Shown: in pieces, positions 50,701 through 59,308 of the stretch
Layout: every line of letters begins with the position of its first letter
Numbering within the stretch: the first letter of the stretch is position 1
Assembly: GCA_902622245.1 (NCBI GenBank)
Contig: CACNPC010000002.1
Span: 167,560-231,559, forward strand
Length of the DNA: 64,000 bases
Direction: 5' to 3'
Source: an uncultured Pelagibacteraceae bacterium
Lineage (GTDB): Bacteria; Pseudomonadota; Alphaproteobacteria; Pelagibacterales; Pelagibacteraceae
Program-made: the position numbers and the translations under genes
The notes under the pieces: model-generated
Told to the model about the DNA's origin: nothing
Databases searched by the model: none
The model's input: the letters and a program-made list of their open reading frames with translations, nothing else

Positions 50701-51816
50701 ATGAATTTAGAGTTAAACTCAATTGGATTAGATAAGAAACCGTCTGATACAAAAGTAATTGTAGCTATGTCTGGTGGTGTAGACTCATCTACAGTTGCTG
50801 GTTTGATGAAAATGCAAGGATATAATGTTACCGGCATAACATTAAAACTATATAACGATAGTAAAGAAGTTGTTAAATCAAAAGTATGTTGTTCAGGACA
50901 AGACGTTATAGATGCAAAAAGAGTTGCTCATAAATTAGATATTGATCATAAAATTCTTTATTACCAAGATAAATTTAAGCAAGGAGTTATTGATAATTTT
51001 GTAGAAAGTTACTTAAAAGGAGAAACTCCAATACCATGCGTGCAGTGTAATCAAACTGTCAAATTTAAAGATTTGTATGAAGTTGCCAAAGATTTAAACG
51101 CTGATGCTTTGATCACAGGTCATTATGTAAAAAATATAACAATTAATGAAAAAAATAATATGTATAGAGCTGTTGATGAGAATAGAGACCAAAGTTATTT
51201 TCTATTCAACACTACAAGAGAACAATTAAATTATCTACGATTTCCATTAGGTGGAATGTTAAAAAAAGAAACTAGAGATATCGCCAAAAAACTAAATTTA
51301 AATGTTGCTGATAAACCAGATAGTCAAGATATATGTTTTGTTCCTAACGGCGACTATTCCTCAGTAATAAAAAAATTTAAACCAGACTCATTAAAAAAAG
51401 GTAACATTAAAAATTTAAATGGTGATGTAATTGGTGTGCATGATGGAATTATCAATTTTACTATTGGTCAAAGAAAAGGAATAAAAGTAGCTAATAAAGA
51501 GGCATTATATGTAATTAAAATTGATGCTGAAAATAATGAGATATTTGTTGGTGGAAGAGAGCATCTTGGGAAAAAGAAAATTAATTTAAAAAACATAAAT
51601 CTACTATCTGAAAAGAATGAATTAGGTCAAAATATTCTTGTAAAAGTAAGATCTACAGGAAAACTATTAAGTGCTAATGTAAATATTTTAAATGATGATA
51701 AAGCAGAGGTAATATTAGATAACTCGGAAGATGGTATTTCACCTGGACAAGCATGTGTTTTTTATAAAGAAGATCAATATGGCCACAAAGTTCTTGGTGG
51801 AGGTTGGATTACCTAA
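50701..51816 (+). CDS. mnmA: tRNA-specific 2-thiouridylase MnmA
   Basis: A 371-residue enzyme that puts sulfur on U34 of tRNAs for Glu, Gln and Lys. PP-loop motif [14 protein letters not shown], catalytic cysteines in IPCVQCN and DICFVP, then a C-terminal domain ([21 protein letters not shown]). The N terminus carries about 15 extra residues. It is divergent from the DUF3553 gene, about 40 bases apart. Confidence 0.96.
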   Translation: MNLELNSIGLDKKPSDTKVIVAMSGGVDSSTVAGLMKMQGYNVTGITLKLYNDSKEVVKSKVCCSGQDVIDAKRVAHKLDIDHKILYYQDKFKQGVIDNFVESYLKGETPIPCVQCNQTVKFKDLYEVAKDLNADALITGHYVKNITINEKNNMYRAVDENRDQSYFLFNTTREQLNYLRFPLGGMLKKETRDIAKKLNLNVADKPDSQDICFVPNGDYSSVIKKFKPDSLKKGNIKNLNGDVIGVHDGIINFTIGQRKGIKVANKEALYVIKIDAENNEIFVGGREHLGKKKINLKNINLLSEKNELGQNILVKVRSTGKLLSANVNILNDDKAEVILDNSEDGISPGQACVFYKEDQYGHKVLGGGWIT

Positions 51817-51887
51817 CTTTTAAAGAAAAATATGATATTAGAAAATATAACTGAACTAAAACAAAATAGTTCCAAGATATTATATTT

Positions 51888-52448
51888 TTAATATTCGGAT
51901 ATTCTTCGATTTTTTATAATCAAAACTGGCAGCAACAAAATGCCAACTATTATTAAAAATAGACTAAGTAAATTTTTTAATTTAACAAATTTAAAATTAA
52001 ACTTATCTTTTAAAAAATCTTTATTCTTAATAATTCTCCTCGATACAAAATATTGAGTAAAAATTATAAATAAAATATAAATATATATACCAATTCTTCT
52101 AAAAAACTCATATGCCTTTCCTTCTCCAAGAAAAGTTAAATATAAAATTAAAAAAATTAAGCTTAAAAATGACAAAGTATATAAAAGTATTTTATTCTCG
52201 TTTTGTATGTAACCGATTAAACAATTCCAATAAAAAAATAAAAATAAAACGTATACAAACATAAAAAACTTAAAATAATATTTTACTGGTTCATACCTTC
52301 CAGTTCTCGAAATAGATGTACAGCCTTCAAAGAAAGGAATACATTTTGGAACTAAATCTAAATGTATGGATATTAAGTAGGAAATTGTAACCGTTGATAT
52401 GGGTATTATAAAACAGCCTATGGCAAATGCTTTGATGTATTTAAGCAT
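51888..52448 (-). CDS. Multi-pass membrane protein, possibly Frag1/DRAM-like
   Basis: A 186-residue protein with about five hydrophobic helices. The loop after helix 1 (CIPFFEGCTSISRTGRYEPVKYYFK, with paired cysteines and an ISRTG motif) resembles the extracellular region of Frag1/DRAM/Sfk1 proteins, but I am not sure. It lies between convergent mnmA and the small basic gene on the same strand. Function unknown. Confidence 0.55.
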   Translation of the reverse strand: MLKYIKAFAIGCFIIPISTVTISYLISIHLDLVPKCIPFFEGCTSISRTGRYEPVKYYFKFFMFVYVLFLFFYWNCLIGYIQNENKILLYTLSFLSLIFLILYLTFLGEGKAYEFFRRIGIYIYILFIIFTQYFVSRRIIKNKDFLKDKFNFKFVKLKNLLSLFLIIVGILLLPVLIIKNRRISEY

Positions 52449-52462
52449 TTAATTTATTTTTT

Positions 52463-52546
52463 CTATTTTTTCTTATTTTTCTTTCTTGCTCGTCTTTTTT
52501 TAGAGCCCATTTTCCTTCGGCCTCTATGCTTTTTAGGGTATCCCAT
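52463..52546 (-). CDS. Tiny basic protein, 27 residues, strong ribosome binding site
   Basis: A 27-residue frame begins at ATG 52546 and ends at TAG 52463. It encodes MGYPKKHRGRRKMGSKKRR and continues with further basic residues; about half the residues are Lys or Arg. The Shine-Dalgarno AAGGAG stands five bases before the ATG, one of the clearest in the window. Such composition is seen in short ribosomal or RNA-binding peptides (for example bTHX or COX24-type), but I cannot name it. Confidence 0.6.
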   Translation of the reverse strand: MGYPKKHRGRRKMGSKKRRARKKNKKK

Positions 52547-52621
52547 AATCTCCTTAGTTTTACAATTTTATTGACTTATTCGAGGGATATAGCATTGTCA
52601 ATATAACTAATCAATTTTTTT

Positions 52622-53800
52622 ATGGTTAATTCAGTTAAAACTTTTTTAAAACAAGTAGGAAAAGATTATCAAAATCAGTCAGTTAATCCGCCAGTAGTAA
52701 GAGCTTCAACTATAATATTTAAAACTCTTCAAGATATAAAGAAAACACAAAGTAATTATAATAAAAATCCTTTAAGCAAAAATTTTGATTATGGTCGAAA
52801 AGGAACATCAACAACTTTTGCACTACAAGAACTATTAAGAAAAATTGAAAATGCTTATCAAGTTTATTTAACTCCAACTGGATTTGGTGCAGTTTTTCTT
52901 GGAATGATTAGCGTTGTAAGACCTGGTGATGAAATTATTGTAACAGACTCGGTATACTCTCCTACAAGATTTCTAACAGAAGACTATTTAAAAAAATTCA
53001 ATATTAAAGCAGTATTTTATGATCCAAAAAACTTAGATGAATTAAAAAAAAAAATTACAAATAAGACTAAACTTATTTTTGTTGAAAACCCAGGAAGTAA
53101 CACATTTGAATTTCAAGATTTAAAAAAAATATTATCTTTTGCCAAGAATAAGAATATTTACACAGCTATTGATAATACATGGGGAACACCTTATTTAATC
53201 AAGCCTTTAGACTTAGGTTTTGATATGTCTATAGTTTCAGCGACAAAATATTATTCTGGTCATTCAGATGTTATGGGTGGTAGTTTAGCTATTAAAAAAA
53301 GACTTTTTAAACAAGTAGAATTAAGTCAAAAAGCTGTTGGTTTAAGACTAAGCCCTGATGATGCCTATTTAATTATGAGAGGACTAAGAACATTAGATAT
53401 TAGGTTAGACAAGCATCAAGATAATACCATCAAGGTAGCTAATTTTTTGAGCAAACAAAAAAAAGTTAAAGAGGTTTTTTACCCAATTAAAAAAAATATT
53501 AAACAATACAAAATGTGGAAAAAGTATTATTCAGGATCATCTGGGTTAATGGGTGTAAAAATTATTTCTAGAAATAAAAATTCTGTAATTAAATTTTTAA
53601 ATAAACTAAAATTATTTGCCCATGGTTACAGTTGGGGTGGATTTGAAAGTCTTGCTTTATATCAAGACAAATTGGCACTGGGCAACAGGAGCTACACAAA
53701 GCTGAGTAATAACGAACATATAATAAGATTACATATTGGTTTAGAAGACCCAAATGATTTGATTGCTGACATTAAACAGGCTATTAAATCTGTAAGATGA
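52622..53800 (+). CDS. metC: Cystathionine beta-lyase MetC-like PLP enzyme
   Basis: A 392-residue enzyme of the cystathionine gamma-synthase fold. The PLP lysine is in SATKYYSGHSDVMGGS near residue 215, and the nearby YDYGRKGTSTTFALQEL and NPGSNTFEFQDL segments are typical. It splits cystathionine to homocysteine, pyruvate and ammonium, although desulfhydrase activity is common in the group. It overlaps the MFS gene downstream by four bases. Confidence 0.9.
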   Translation: MVNSVKTFLKQVGKDYQNQSVNPPVVRASTIIFKTLQDIKKTQSNYNKNPLSKNFDYGRKGTSTTFALQELLRKIENAYQVYLTPTGFGAVFLGMISVVRPGDEIIVTDSVYSPTRFLTEDYLKKFNIKAVFYDPKNLDELKKKITNKTKLIFVENPGSNTFEFQDLKKILSFAKNKNIYTAIDNTWGTPYLIKPLDLGFDMSIVSATKYYSGHSDVMGGSLAIKKRLFKQVELSQKAVGLRLSPDDAYLIMRGLRTLDIRLDKHQDNTIKVANFLSKQKKVKEVFYPIKKNIKQYKMWKKYYSGSSGLMGVKIISRNKNSVIKFLNKLKLFAHGYSWGGFESLALYQDKLALGNRSYTKLSNNEHIIRLHIGLEDPNDLIADIKQAIKSVR

Positions 53801-55017
53801 ATCACACCAAATTTTTTCCAACAAAGAAAGCATTAGTTACTGTAATAGCTGCATCTGTTGTTGTTATTATTGCACTAGGAATAAGACAAACTTTTGGAAT
53901 GTTTTATTTTGATTTTGCAACTGATTTAGATATCACCATAACACAGTTTGGTTTTACAATGGGATTACAGCTCTTATTGTGGGGTGTTTTCAGTCCTATG
54001 TTTGGAATTATTACGGACAAGTATGGTGGCAATATTGCAATTTTTATTGGATTTGTTTTTTATTTATTAGCAATTTTATTATTTTATTCAGGTTTTAATA
54101 CTGGTTATTATTTTACTATAACAATTGGAATATTAGTTGGAGTTGGACTGGGATCTACAGCTATCAGTATACCTGTTTCAGTTGTTGCAAAACATTTTCC
54201 AGTATCAAGCAGAACAATAGCAACAGGAATAGTAACCTCAGCAGGATCTTTTGGATATTTTATATCACCATTAATCACTAGATATTCACTTGTTGAACAT
54301 GGGTGGGAAAATACAATGCTATTTTTCTGTTTCTTTTTAGGTCTAGGATTAATAGTAGCATTATTTGTTTCAACACCAAAAATACCTGTTGGTACAAATC
54401 AAAATAACAATCAAACAGCTAGAGAAGCTTTAAAAGAGGCTTTTTCAAATAAAAGTTACATCTATCTTACTTTAGGTTTCTTTGTATGCGGTTGGCACAT
54501 TGCTTTAGTAGCAACTCATATACCCACTTACATGATTGATAAAGGATTACCAGATTGGTGTGCAGCAATGGTTTTGGCTTTAATTGGACTTTTTAATATG
54601 GTTGGAACAATTACAAGTGGATATCTTGCAACTAGATACAGTCAAAAAATTTTATTAAGTGCAATTTATCTACTAAGAGGAGTATCAATTATTTATTTCA
54701 TATTCCTACCACCAAGTGTTTTTAATTCAGTAATCTTTGGAATAACATTTGGAATGTTGTGGCTATCAACAGTTCCACCAACAAATGGAATAATAGGCAA
54801 GGTATTTGGAACTAAGTATATCGGATTATTATATGGAATTGTTTTTGTAAGTCATCAAATTGGATCTTTTTTAGGAGCTTATTTGAGTGGAGTTTTCTAC
54901 GAACTTAACGGCAATTTTGATTATGCTTGGTACATATCTATCGCATTATCTATTTTTGCTGGTTTGATACATTTACCTATAAAAGAGAAGCCAATTGAAA
55001 GACCGCAAATCGCATAA
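53797..55017 (+). CDS. MFS transporter, oxalate/formate or monocarboxylate type
   Basis: A 406-residue 12-helix carrier with the MFS A-motif-like GIITDKYGGNIAIF and a second-half RYSQKILL loop. Its outline (GIRQTFGMFYFDFATDLDITITQFGFTMGLQ) is that of the monocarboxylate/oxalate-formate antiporter group. The ATG overlaps the metC stop (ATGA), so they are coupled, but the substrate is not deducible. Confidence 0.88.
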   Translation: MNHTKFFPTKKALVTVIAASVVVIIALGIRQTFGMFYFDFATDLDITITQFGFTMGLQLLLWGVFSPMFGIITDKYGGNIAIFIGFVFYLLAILLFYSGFNTGYYFTITIGILVGVGLGSTAISIPVSVVAKHFPVSSRTIATGIVTSAGSFGYFISPLITRYSLVEHGWENTMLFFCFFLGLGLIVALFVSTPKIPVGTNQNNNQTAREALKEAFSNKSYIYLTLGFFVCGWHIALVATHIPTYMIDKGLPDWCAAMVLALIGLFNMVGTITSGYLATRYSQKILLSAIYLLRGVSIIYFIFLPPSVFNSVIFGITFGMLWLSTVPPTNGIIGKVFGTKYIGLLYGIVFVSHQIGSFLGAYLSGVFYELNGNFDYAWYISIALSIFAGLIHLPIKEKPIERPQIA

Positions 55018-56209
55018 ACTTAAATTTAACCCGTATTTAGAAAAACTTTATCAGTCGGATAAGCCACTGATAATCTACAAAGTTGATAATGGTTATGACA
55101 TTTATACAGATTTTTCTAAAAAAATTAATTTAACAAAAAAAAATATACATAAATTTTTAAACTCTTTTGAAAGGATGAAATATAAAAAAGAAACTGATCA
55201 ATATGTTGGTTTTTTTGGATATGAAATTTTAAATTATTTACTTGGTATTAAAATTAGCAAACAGTCTAAAAATGGATTTTATAAAGGAGTTTTTTACAAA
55301 CCAGAAACAATCATTAAAATAAGAGATAATATTTCAATATTTTCAAATAAAAAAAAGCACGAATTTAATAATTATTTTAAACCAACTAAAATTTTATCAC
55401 CCTTTAAATTAAATATTAAATATCAAAAATACAAAAAAATATTCGATATTTTTTCAAAAAAAATAAGACAAGGAGAAACATATCAAATAAAAATTTGTAC
55501 AAAATATCGTAATAAATCTTCAATAAATCCAATTAATTTTTTCTGGAGATTGATGAAGTCAAATGCTTCACCAGAATCTTTTATGATAAGAGATAAAAAT
55601 TATTCTATTGTAAGCTGCTCACCTGAAACTTTATTATTAAAAAAAGGTAACAAAATCATTACCAAGCCTATTGCTGGCACATTAAGAAAAAGTAAAAAAT
55701 CTAACAGATCTAGTGCCTTAAAGTTTTTTAGAAATAACATTAAAGAGACTAAAGAACACAATATGATTGTTGATATGGAAAGAAGTGATTTATCCAGAGT
55801 TTGTATTCCAGGAACAGTAAAAATTGATAAAGAAAAGTATGTTGAGGAATACAGACACTTATTTCATTATGTTACAACCATATCTGGAAGCCTATTAAAA
55901 GGTATGACTATAAAAAATATTATCAAATCTATGATGCCTGGTGGATCAGTCATAGGCTGTCCAAAAGTACGAACTTTGGAATTGTTAAATCAACAAGAAA
56001 AAGAGAATAGAAATATTTTTACAGGTAGTTTTGGCTATATAAAATTTAATAAAGATATGAGGTTTAACATAATAATAAGATCTATACTAAATTATAAAAA
56101 TACATCAGAAATATCTGCAGCATCTGGAGTTGTATTAGATAGTGCAGCAAAAAAAGAATTTAATGAAAATTTTATCAAAGCAAAATCATTATTAGAATTA
56201 TTTAAATGA
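54995..56209 (+). CDS. pabB: Aminodeoxychorismate synthase component I PabB
   Basis: A 404-residue chorismate-utilising enzyme that, with PabA, makes 4-amino-4-deoxychorismate for folate. Family segments: RQGETYQIKICTKY near residue 150, KPIAGTLRKSK, MIVDMERSDLSRVC near residue 250 and MMPGGSVIGCPKVRTLELL near 310. It starts at TTG 54995 inside the MFS end (23-base overlap). Anthranilate synthase is the close alternative; adjacency to PabC-like supports PabB. Confidence 0.9.
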   Translation: MKDRKSHKLKFNPYLEKLYQSDKPLIIYKVDNGYDIYTDFSKKINLTKKNIHKFLNSFERMKYKKETDQYVGFFGYEILNYLLGIKISKQSKNGFYKGVFYKPETIIKIRDNISIFSNKKKHEFNNYFKPTKILSPFKLNIKYQKYKKIFDIFSKKIRQGETYQIKICTKYRNKSSINPINFFWRLMKSNASPESFMIRDKNYSIVSCSPETLLLKKGNKIITKPIAGTLRKSKKSNRSSALKFFRNNIKETKEHNMIVDMERSDLSRVCIPGTVKIDKEKYVEEYRHLFHYVTTISGSLLKGMTIKNIIKSMMPGGSVIGCPKVRTLELLNQQEKENRNIFTGSFGYIKFNKDMRFNIIIRSILNYKNTSEISAASGVVLDSAAKKEFNENFIKAKSLLELFK

Positions 56210-56772
56210 TTTATATAATAGACCATCAGGATTCATTCACATGGAATGTAGTTCATCAATTCTCTCAGTTTGATAAAGTTTATTGTTCAAATTATTTTGA
56301 AATAAATAACAGTTTATTAAATAAATCTAATACAATTGTATTATCTCCTGGACCCGGTTCACCCAAAGATTATCCAAATACTTCAAAAATTTATAATAAA
56401 TTTAAAGGAAGAAAAAAAATCATAGGAATTTGCTTAGGGTACCAGCAAATATTACATTGTGAAAATGCCAAAATTATTCAACAAAGGAGAATATTCCATG
56501 GTTATCAATCTGAAGTAAAAGTTGTTTCGAATAAATCTATCTTTAGAAAGAATTCTAAATTTAAAGTCGGAAGATATCATTCACTTAAGCTTCAAGAGCC
56601 ATTTATTAAAGAAAATTTTGATATTACTATGAGATGCGCTAAAACTAATATTGCTATGGCTTTTGAAAACAAAAGAGATGATGTATATGGTTTTCAATTT
56701 CATCCAGAATCTTTTTTAACAACAAATGGTAAAATTCTTATTAAAAAAATCTTACAGTCGAAAAGATCTTAA
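56206..56772 (+). CDS. pabA: Aminodeoxychorismate synthase glutamine amidotransferase PabA
   Basis: A 188-residue class I glutamine amidotransferase. The nucleophile cysteine is in IIGICLGYQQI and the histidine in FQFHPESFLT. The start overlaps the pabB stop (ATGA), so they are translated together. It supplies ammonia to PabB; TrpG is the alternative name for close homologues. Confidence 0.92.
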   Translation: MIYIIDHQDSFTWNVVHQFSQFDKVYCSNYFEINNSLLNKSNTIVLSPGPGSPKDYPNTSKIYNKFKGRKKIIGICLGYQQILHCENAKIIQQRRIFHGYQSEVKVVSNKSIFRKNSKFKVGRYHSLKLQEPFIKENFDITMRCAKTNIAMAFENKRDDVYGFQFHPESFLTTNGKILIKKILQSKRS

Positions 56773-57502
56773 AGAAAAAGAATTTAAAGATCTATGGAAT
56801 GCCCACGGGGTTTTCACAACTATGTGGATCTATGGAAAGCCTCAAAAGATTTTATTTTTTAAAGAACACATAACAAATCTTATTAAGTCAACTAAAAATT
56901 ATAAAGTCTACGATCGAAATTTAAAAAAAAATATATTTAAAATAATTAAATCGAATTTAAATAAACGAAAAAATTATAATCATTTATTGCGAATTGCAGT
57001 TACCAAAAGTTTAATTTCTATTTCTTTAAGAGATAAATTAAAAATTAAAAAAAATCTTCAGTTAAAGCTAATCAATTACAATAGAATTAAGCCTGAACAT
57101 AAAAATCTAAAGTATAAATTTATTTTAAAAAATTTATCTAAAATAGATAATTCAAAATCTGATATTGCACTTTGTTCAAATGGAAAAATTTTAGAAACAG
57201 GAACTTCAAATATTATTTTTATAAAAGATAATAAATATTATTCACCAATAAGAAAATTTTATCGAGGAGTAAATCTTAAGTTTTTTGAAAAAAATTTTAG
57301 GATAAAAAAAACTAATATTAATATTAATAATTTAAATCAATATGAGGAAATACTTCTAATCGGATCTGGAAAGGGAGTTTCCACTGTTTCATCTATAAAA
57401 GAGAAAAACTGGAATAGAAAAAAATATAAATCTTATGAAACTTTTGTAAGCAAATATAAAACTCAAATACTTAAACAAAAAAAATTGAGTAATTATTTAT
57501 GA
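56726..57502 (+). CDS. pabC: Aminodeoxychorismate lyase PabC (class IV aminotransferase fold)
   Basis: A 258-residue fold-type IV PLP enzyme. The expected features are the lysine region (KSDIALCSNGKILETGTSNIIFIKD with glutamate and threonine PLP contacts) and the GSGKGVSTVSSI end. It removes pyruvate from aminodeoxychorismate to give p-aminobenzoate. The start at 56726 overlaps pabA by 47 bases in another frame; no better start is available until far into the domain. The family includes D-amino acid and branched-chain aminotransferases. Confidence 0.78.
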   Translation: MVKFLLKKSYSRKDLKEKEFKDLWNAHGVFTTMWIYGKPQKILFFKEHITNLIKSTKNYKVYDRNLKKNIFKIIKSNLNKRKNYNHLLRIAVTKSLISISLRDKLKIKKNLQLKLINYNRIKPEHKNLKYKFILKNLSKIDNSKSDIALCSNGKILETGTSNIIFIKDNKYYSPIRKFYRGVNLKFFEKNFRIKKTNININNLNQYEEILLIGSGKGVSTVSSIKEKNWNRKKYKSYETFVSKYKTQILKQKKLSNYL

Positions 57503-57897
57503 GAAATCCTAATAATCCGTGCATATTCTGTTTTACAAAGAAAAAGGAATATCTTTTTGAAAACGAACTAGCTTATGCAACTACCGACACTTATCCTGTA
57601 TCAAAATTTCATTCACTTATAATCCCAAAGCGGTGTGTTAAAAATTATTTTGATCTAACTTCAAATGAAATCTTAGCGTGTAATAAATTAATAAAGAAAC
57701 TAAAAAAAAAAATTGAAAAGAGTGATAAATCTGTGAAGGGTTTTAACATTGGCACTAACTCCGGCAAGGTTGCTGGACAATCTATTAATCATTGTCATAT
57801 TCATTTGATTCCAAGACGAAAAAATGATGTTAAAAATCCTCAAGGTGGTGTTAGAGCTGTAATTTCTTCTAAACAGCATTATGTAAGGAAAAAGTAA
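57499..57897 (+). CDS. HIT-family nucleotide hydrolase
   Basis: A 132-residue histidine-triad protein with the motif SINHCHIHLIPR (HxHxH) near residue 95 and the PNNPCIFCF zinc-ligand N terminus. HIT proteins hydrolyse nucleotide phosphoramidates or dinucleoside polyphosphates. Four-base overlap with pabC, so it may be in the same operon. Confidence 0.9.
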   Translation: MRNPNNPCIFCFTKKKEYLFENELAYATTDTYPVSKFHSLIIPKRCVKNYFDLTSNEILACNKLIKKLKKKIEKSDKSVKGFNIGTNSGKVAGQSINHCHIHLIPRRKNDVKNPQGGVRAVISSKQHYVRKK

Positions 57898-57929
57898 CTT
57901 TTATTAACATTTTTTTATTGAGATGAGAT

Positions 57930-57950
57930 TATTAGTCAGTTGAACTAATA
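57930..57950. promoter_or_regulatory. Inverted repeat upstream of aprM, candidate operator
   Basis: Seven-base arms TATTAGT and ACTAATA stand seven bases apart, about 53 bases before the aprM start. The spacing and A/T arms fit the dyad bound by LysR-type regulators. No regulator gene lies nearby. In AT-rich DNA some dyads arise by chance. Confidence 0.4.
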
Positions 57951-58003
57951 TTTTTTATAGATTAAGAACTCAGTTTAGTATTATATTTAGCGGAGATAAT
58001 AAT

Positions 58004-58798
58004 ATGTTCACAACAAATCCATTTGCTGTACTTTCCTCAACAGTCCCTTCAATTGCTTTGCAAGCATTTGTTTTATTGATGTTGGCATTAGTGGTGATTG
58101 GAACACTGATGGATATTATTCATAAGAAGAATGTAAAATATTTTTTTAATAATGCTAAAAAAGCAAAAAAAGCAGCAAGTAGAGAATTAAGTCTTGGAGA
58201 GAAAACAGCAATAATTTCTAAAACAGTAGTACACGATATTGGAACTACATCTGAATTAGGTTTGGGTAAAAGAAGATTTGCACATGTATTAGGAATGTAT
58301 GGAACAATATTATTTTGGATCGGTTCAGGTGTTATGATATTTGGATATTCTTCTCCTAATGCTGTAACCCCATCTATATGGCCAATCATTTGGCATGCTG
58401 GTGCAATCTTAACTTGCCTTGGAGCATATTGGTTTTGGTTTTTTTTAAGAGTAGATGTATCTGCTGAAGCTCACTCAGTTTTTAGAATCATAAAAGCAGA
58501 TTTATTTGTTTTAGCTTTAGTATTATCTTCTACGTTTGGTTTAGCTTGGTCGTATTTCCAATATTCAGGATCTACTGGTTTAAGTATTATATTTTTAATT
58601 TTGTTCGCGGTTGCTAACATAGTTTTATTTGGAGGAGTTTACTGGTCTAAATTTGCTCATATGTTCTACAAACCAGGTGCTGCAATCCAAAAAAATTTAG
58701 CAGAAGCAGATGGTTCTAGAGATAATTTACCTCCACCTGCAGATGCTCCAGAACAATTTGGACTTGGAATTAAACGTGAGGCACCAAAGCACTATTAA
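58004..58798 (+). CDS. aprM: AprM, membrane protein of the adenylyl-sulfate reductase system
   Basis: A 264-residue protein with about five membrane helices, first in the apr operon. Histidines in SKTVVHDIG, RRFAHVLGMYG and WPIIWHAGAIL could hold haem, as expected if it passes electrons from AprBA to the quinone pool. A C-terminal soluble tail (about residues 230-264) ends the protein. The name follows the known aprM-aprB-aprA order in alphaproteobacterial sulfite oxidisers. A Shine-Dalgarno (GCGGAGATAA) precedes it. Confidence 0.9.
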   Translation: MFTTNPFAVLSSTVPSIALQAFVLLMLALVVIGTLMDIIHKKNVKYFFNNAKKAKKAASRELSLGEKTAIISKTVVHDIGTTSELGLGKRRFAHVLGMYGTILFWIGSGVMIFGYSSPNAVTPSIWPIIWHAGAILTCLGAYWFWFFLRVDVSAEAHSVFRIIKADLFVLALVLSSTFGLAWSYFQYSGSTGLSIIFLILFAVANIVLFGGVYWSKFAHMFYKPGAAIQKNLAEADGSRDNLPPPADAPEQFGLGIKREAPKHY

Positions 58799-58837
58799 TA
58801 TGATTGATAAAATTTTAAAGAAAGGTAATAAGTAGAT

Positions 58838-59308
58838 ATGTCAACTTTTGTATACATGACGAGATGTGATGGTTGTGGTCATTGTGTAGATATATGTCCA
58901 TCAGATATTATGCATATAGACGAAACTATTAGAAGAGCAAAAAATATAGAACCAAATTTTTGTTGGGAATGCTATTCATGCGTTAAGGCATGTCCTAATC
59001 ATGCAATTGATGTAAGAGGATATGCTGACTTTGCTCCAATGGGTCATAGTGTTAGAGTTAGAAGAGAAGAAGAAAAAGGAACCATCTCTTGGAGAATTAA
59101 ATTTAGAAACGGTACAGAGAAAAATTTTGTATCACCAATAACTACAAAACCTTGGGGGAAATTCATACCAAAATTAGCTGAAGCTGATACTCCTAATCAA
59201 GGAGAGATTAACTCACAAATTTTATATAACGAGCCACATGGTTTAAATACTGAAAAAGATTTACCAACATTAGATAAGAATTCATTTAAGCAAGGCGTTT
59301 ACTATTAA
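58838..59308 (+). CDS. aprB: Adenylyl-sulfate reductase subunit beta AprB
   Basis: A 156-residue iron-sulfur protein with two [4Fe-4S] motifs: C10, C13, C16, C20 (CDGCGHCVDICP) and C42, C45, C48, C52 (CWECYSCVKACP). The C-terminal extension wraps AprA in known structures. It passes electrons between AprA and AprM. It overlaps aprA by one base. Confidence 0.97.
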   Translation: MSTFVYMTRCDGCGHCVDICPSDIMHIDETIRRAKNIEPNFCWECYSCVKACPNHAIDVRGYADFAPMGHSVRVRREEEKGTISWRIKFRNGTEKNFVSPITTKPWGKFIPKLAEADTPNQGEINSQILYNEPHGLNTEKDLPTLDKNSFKQGVYY

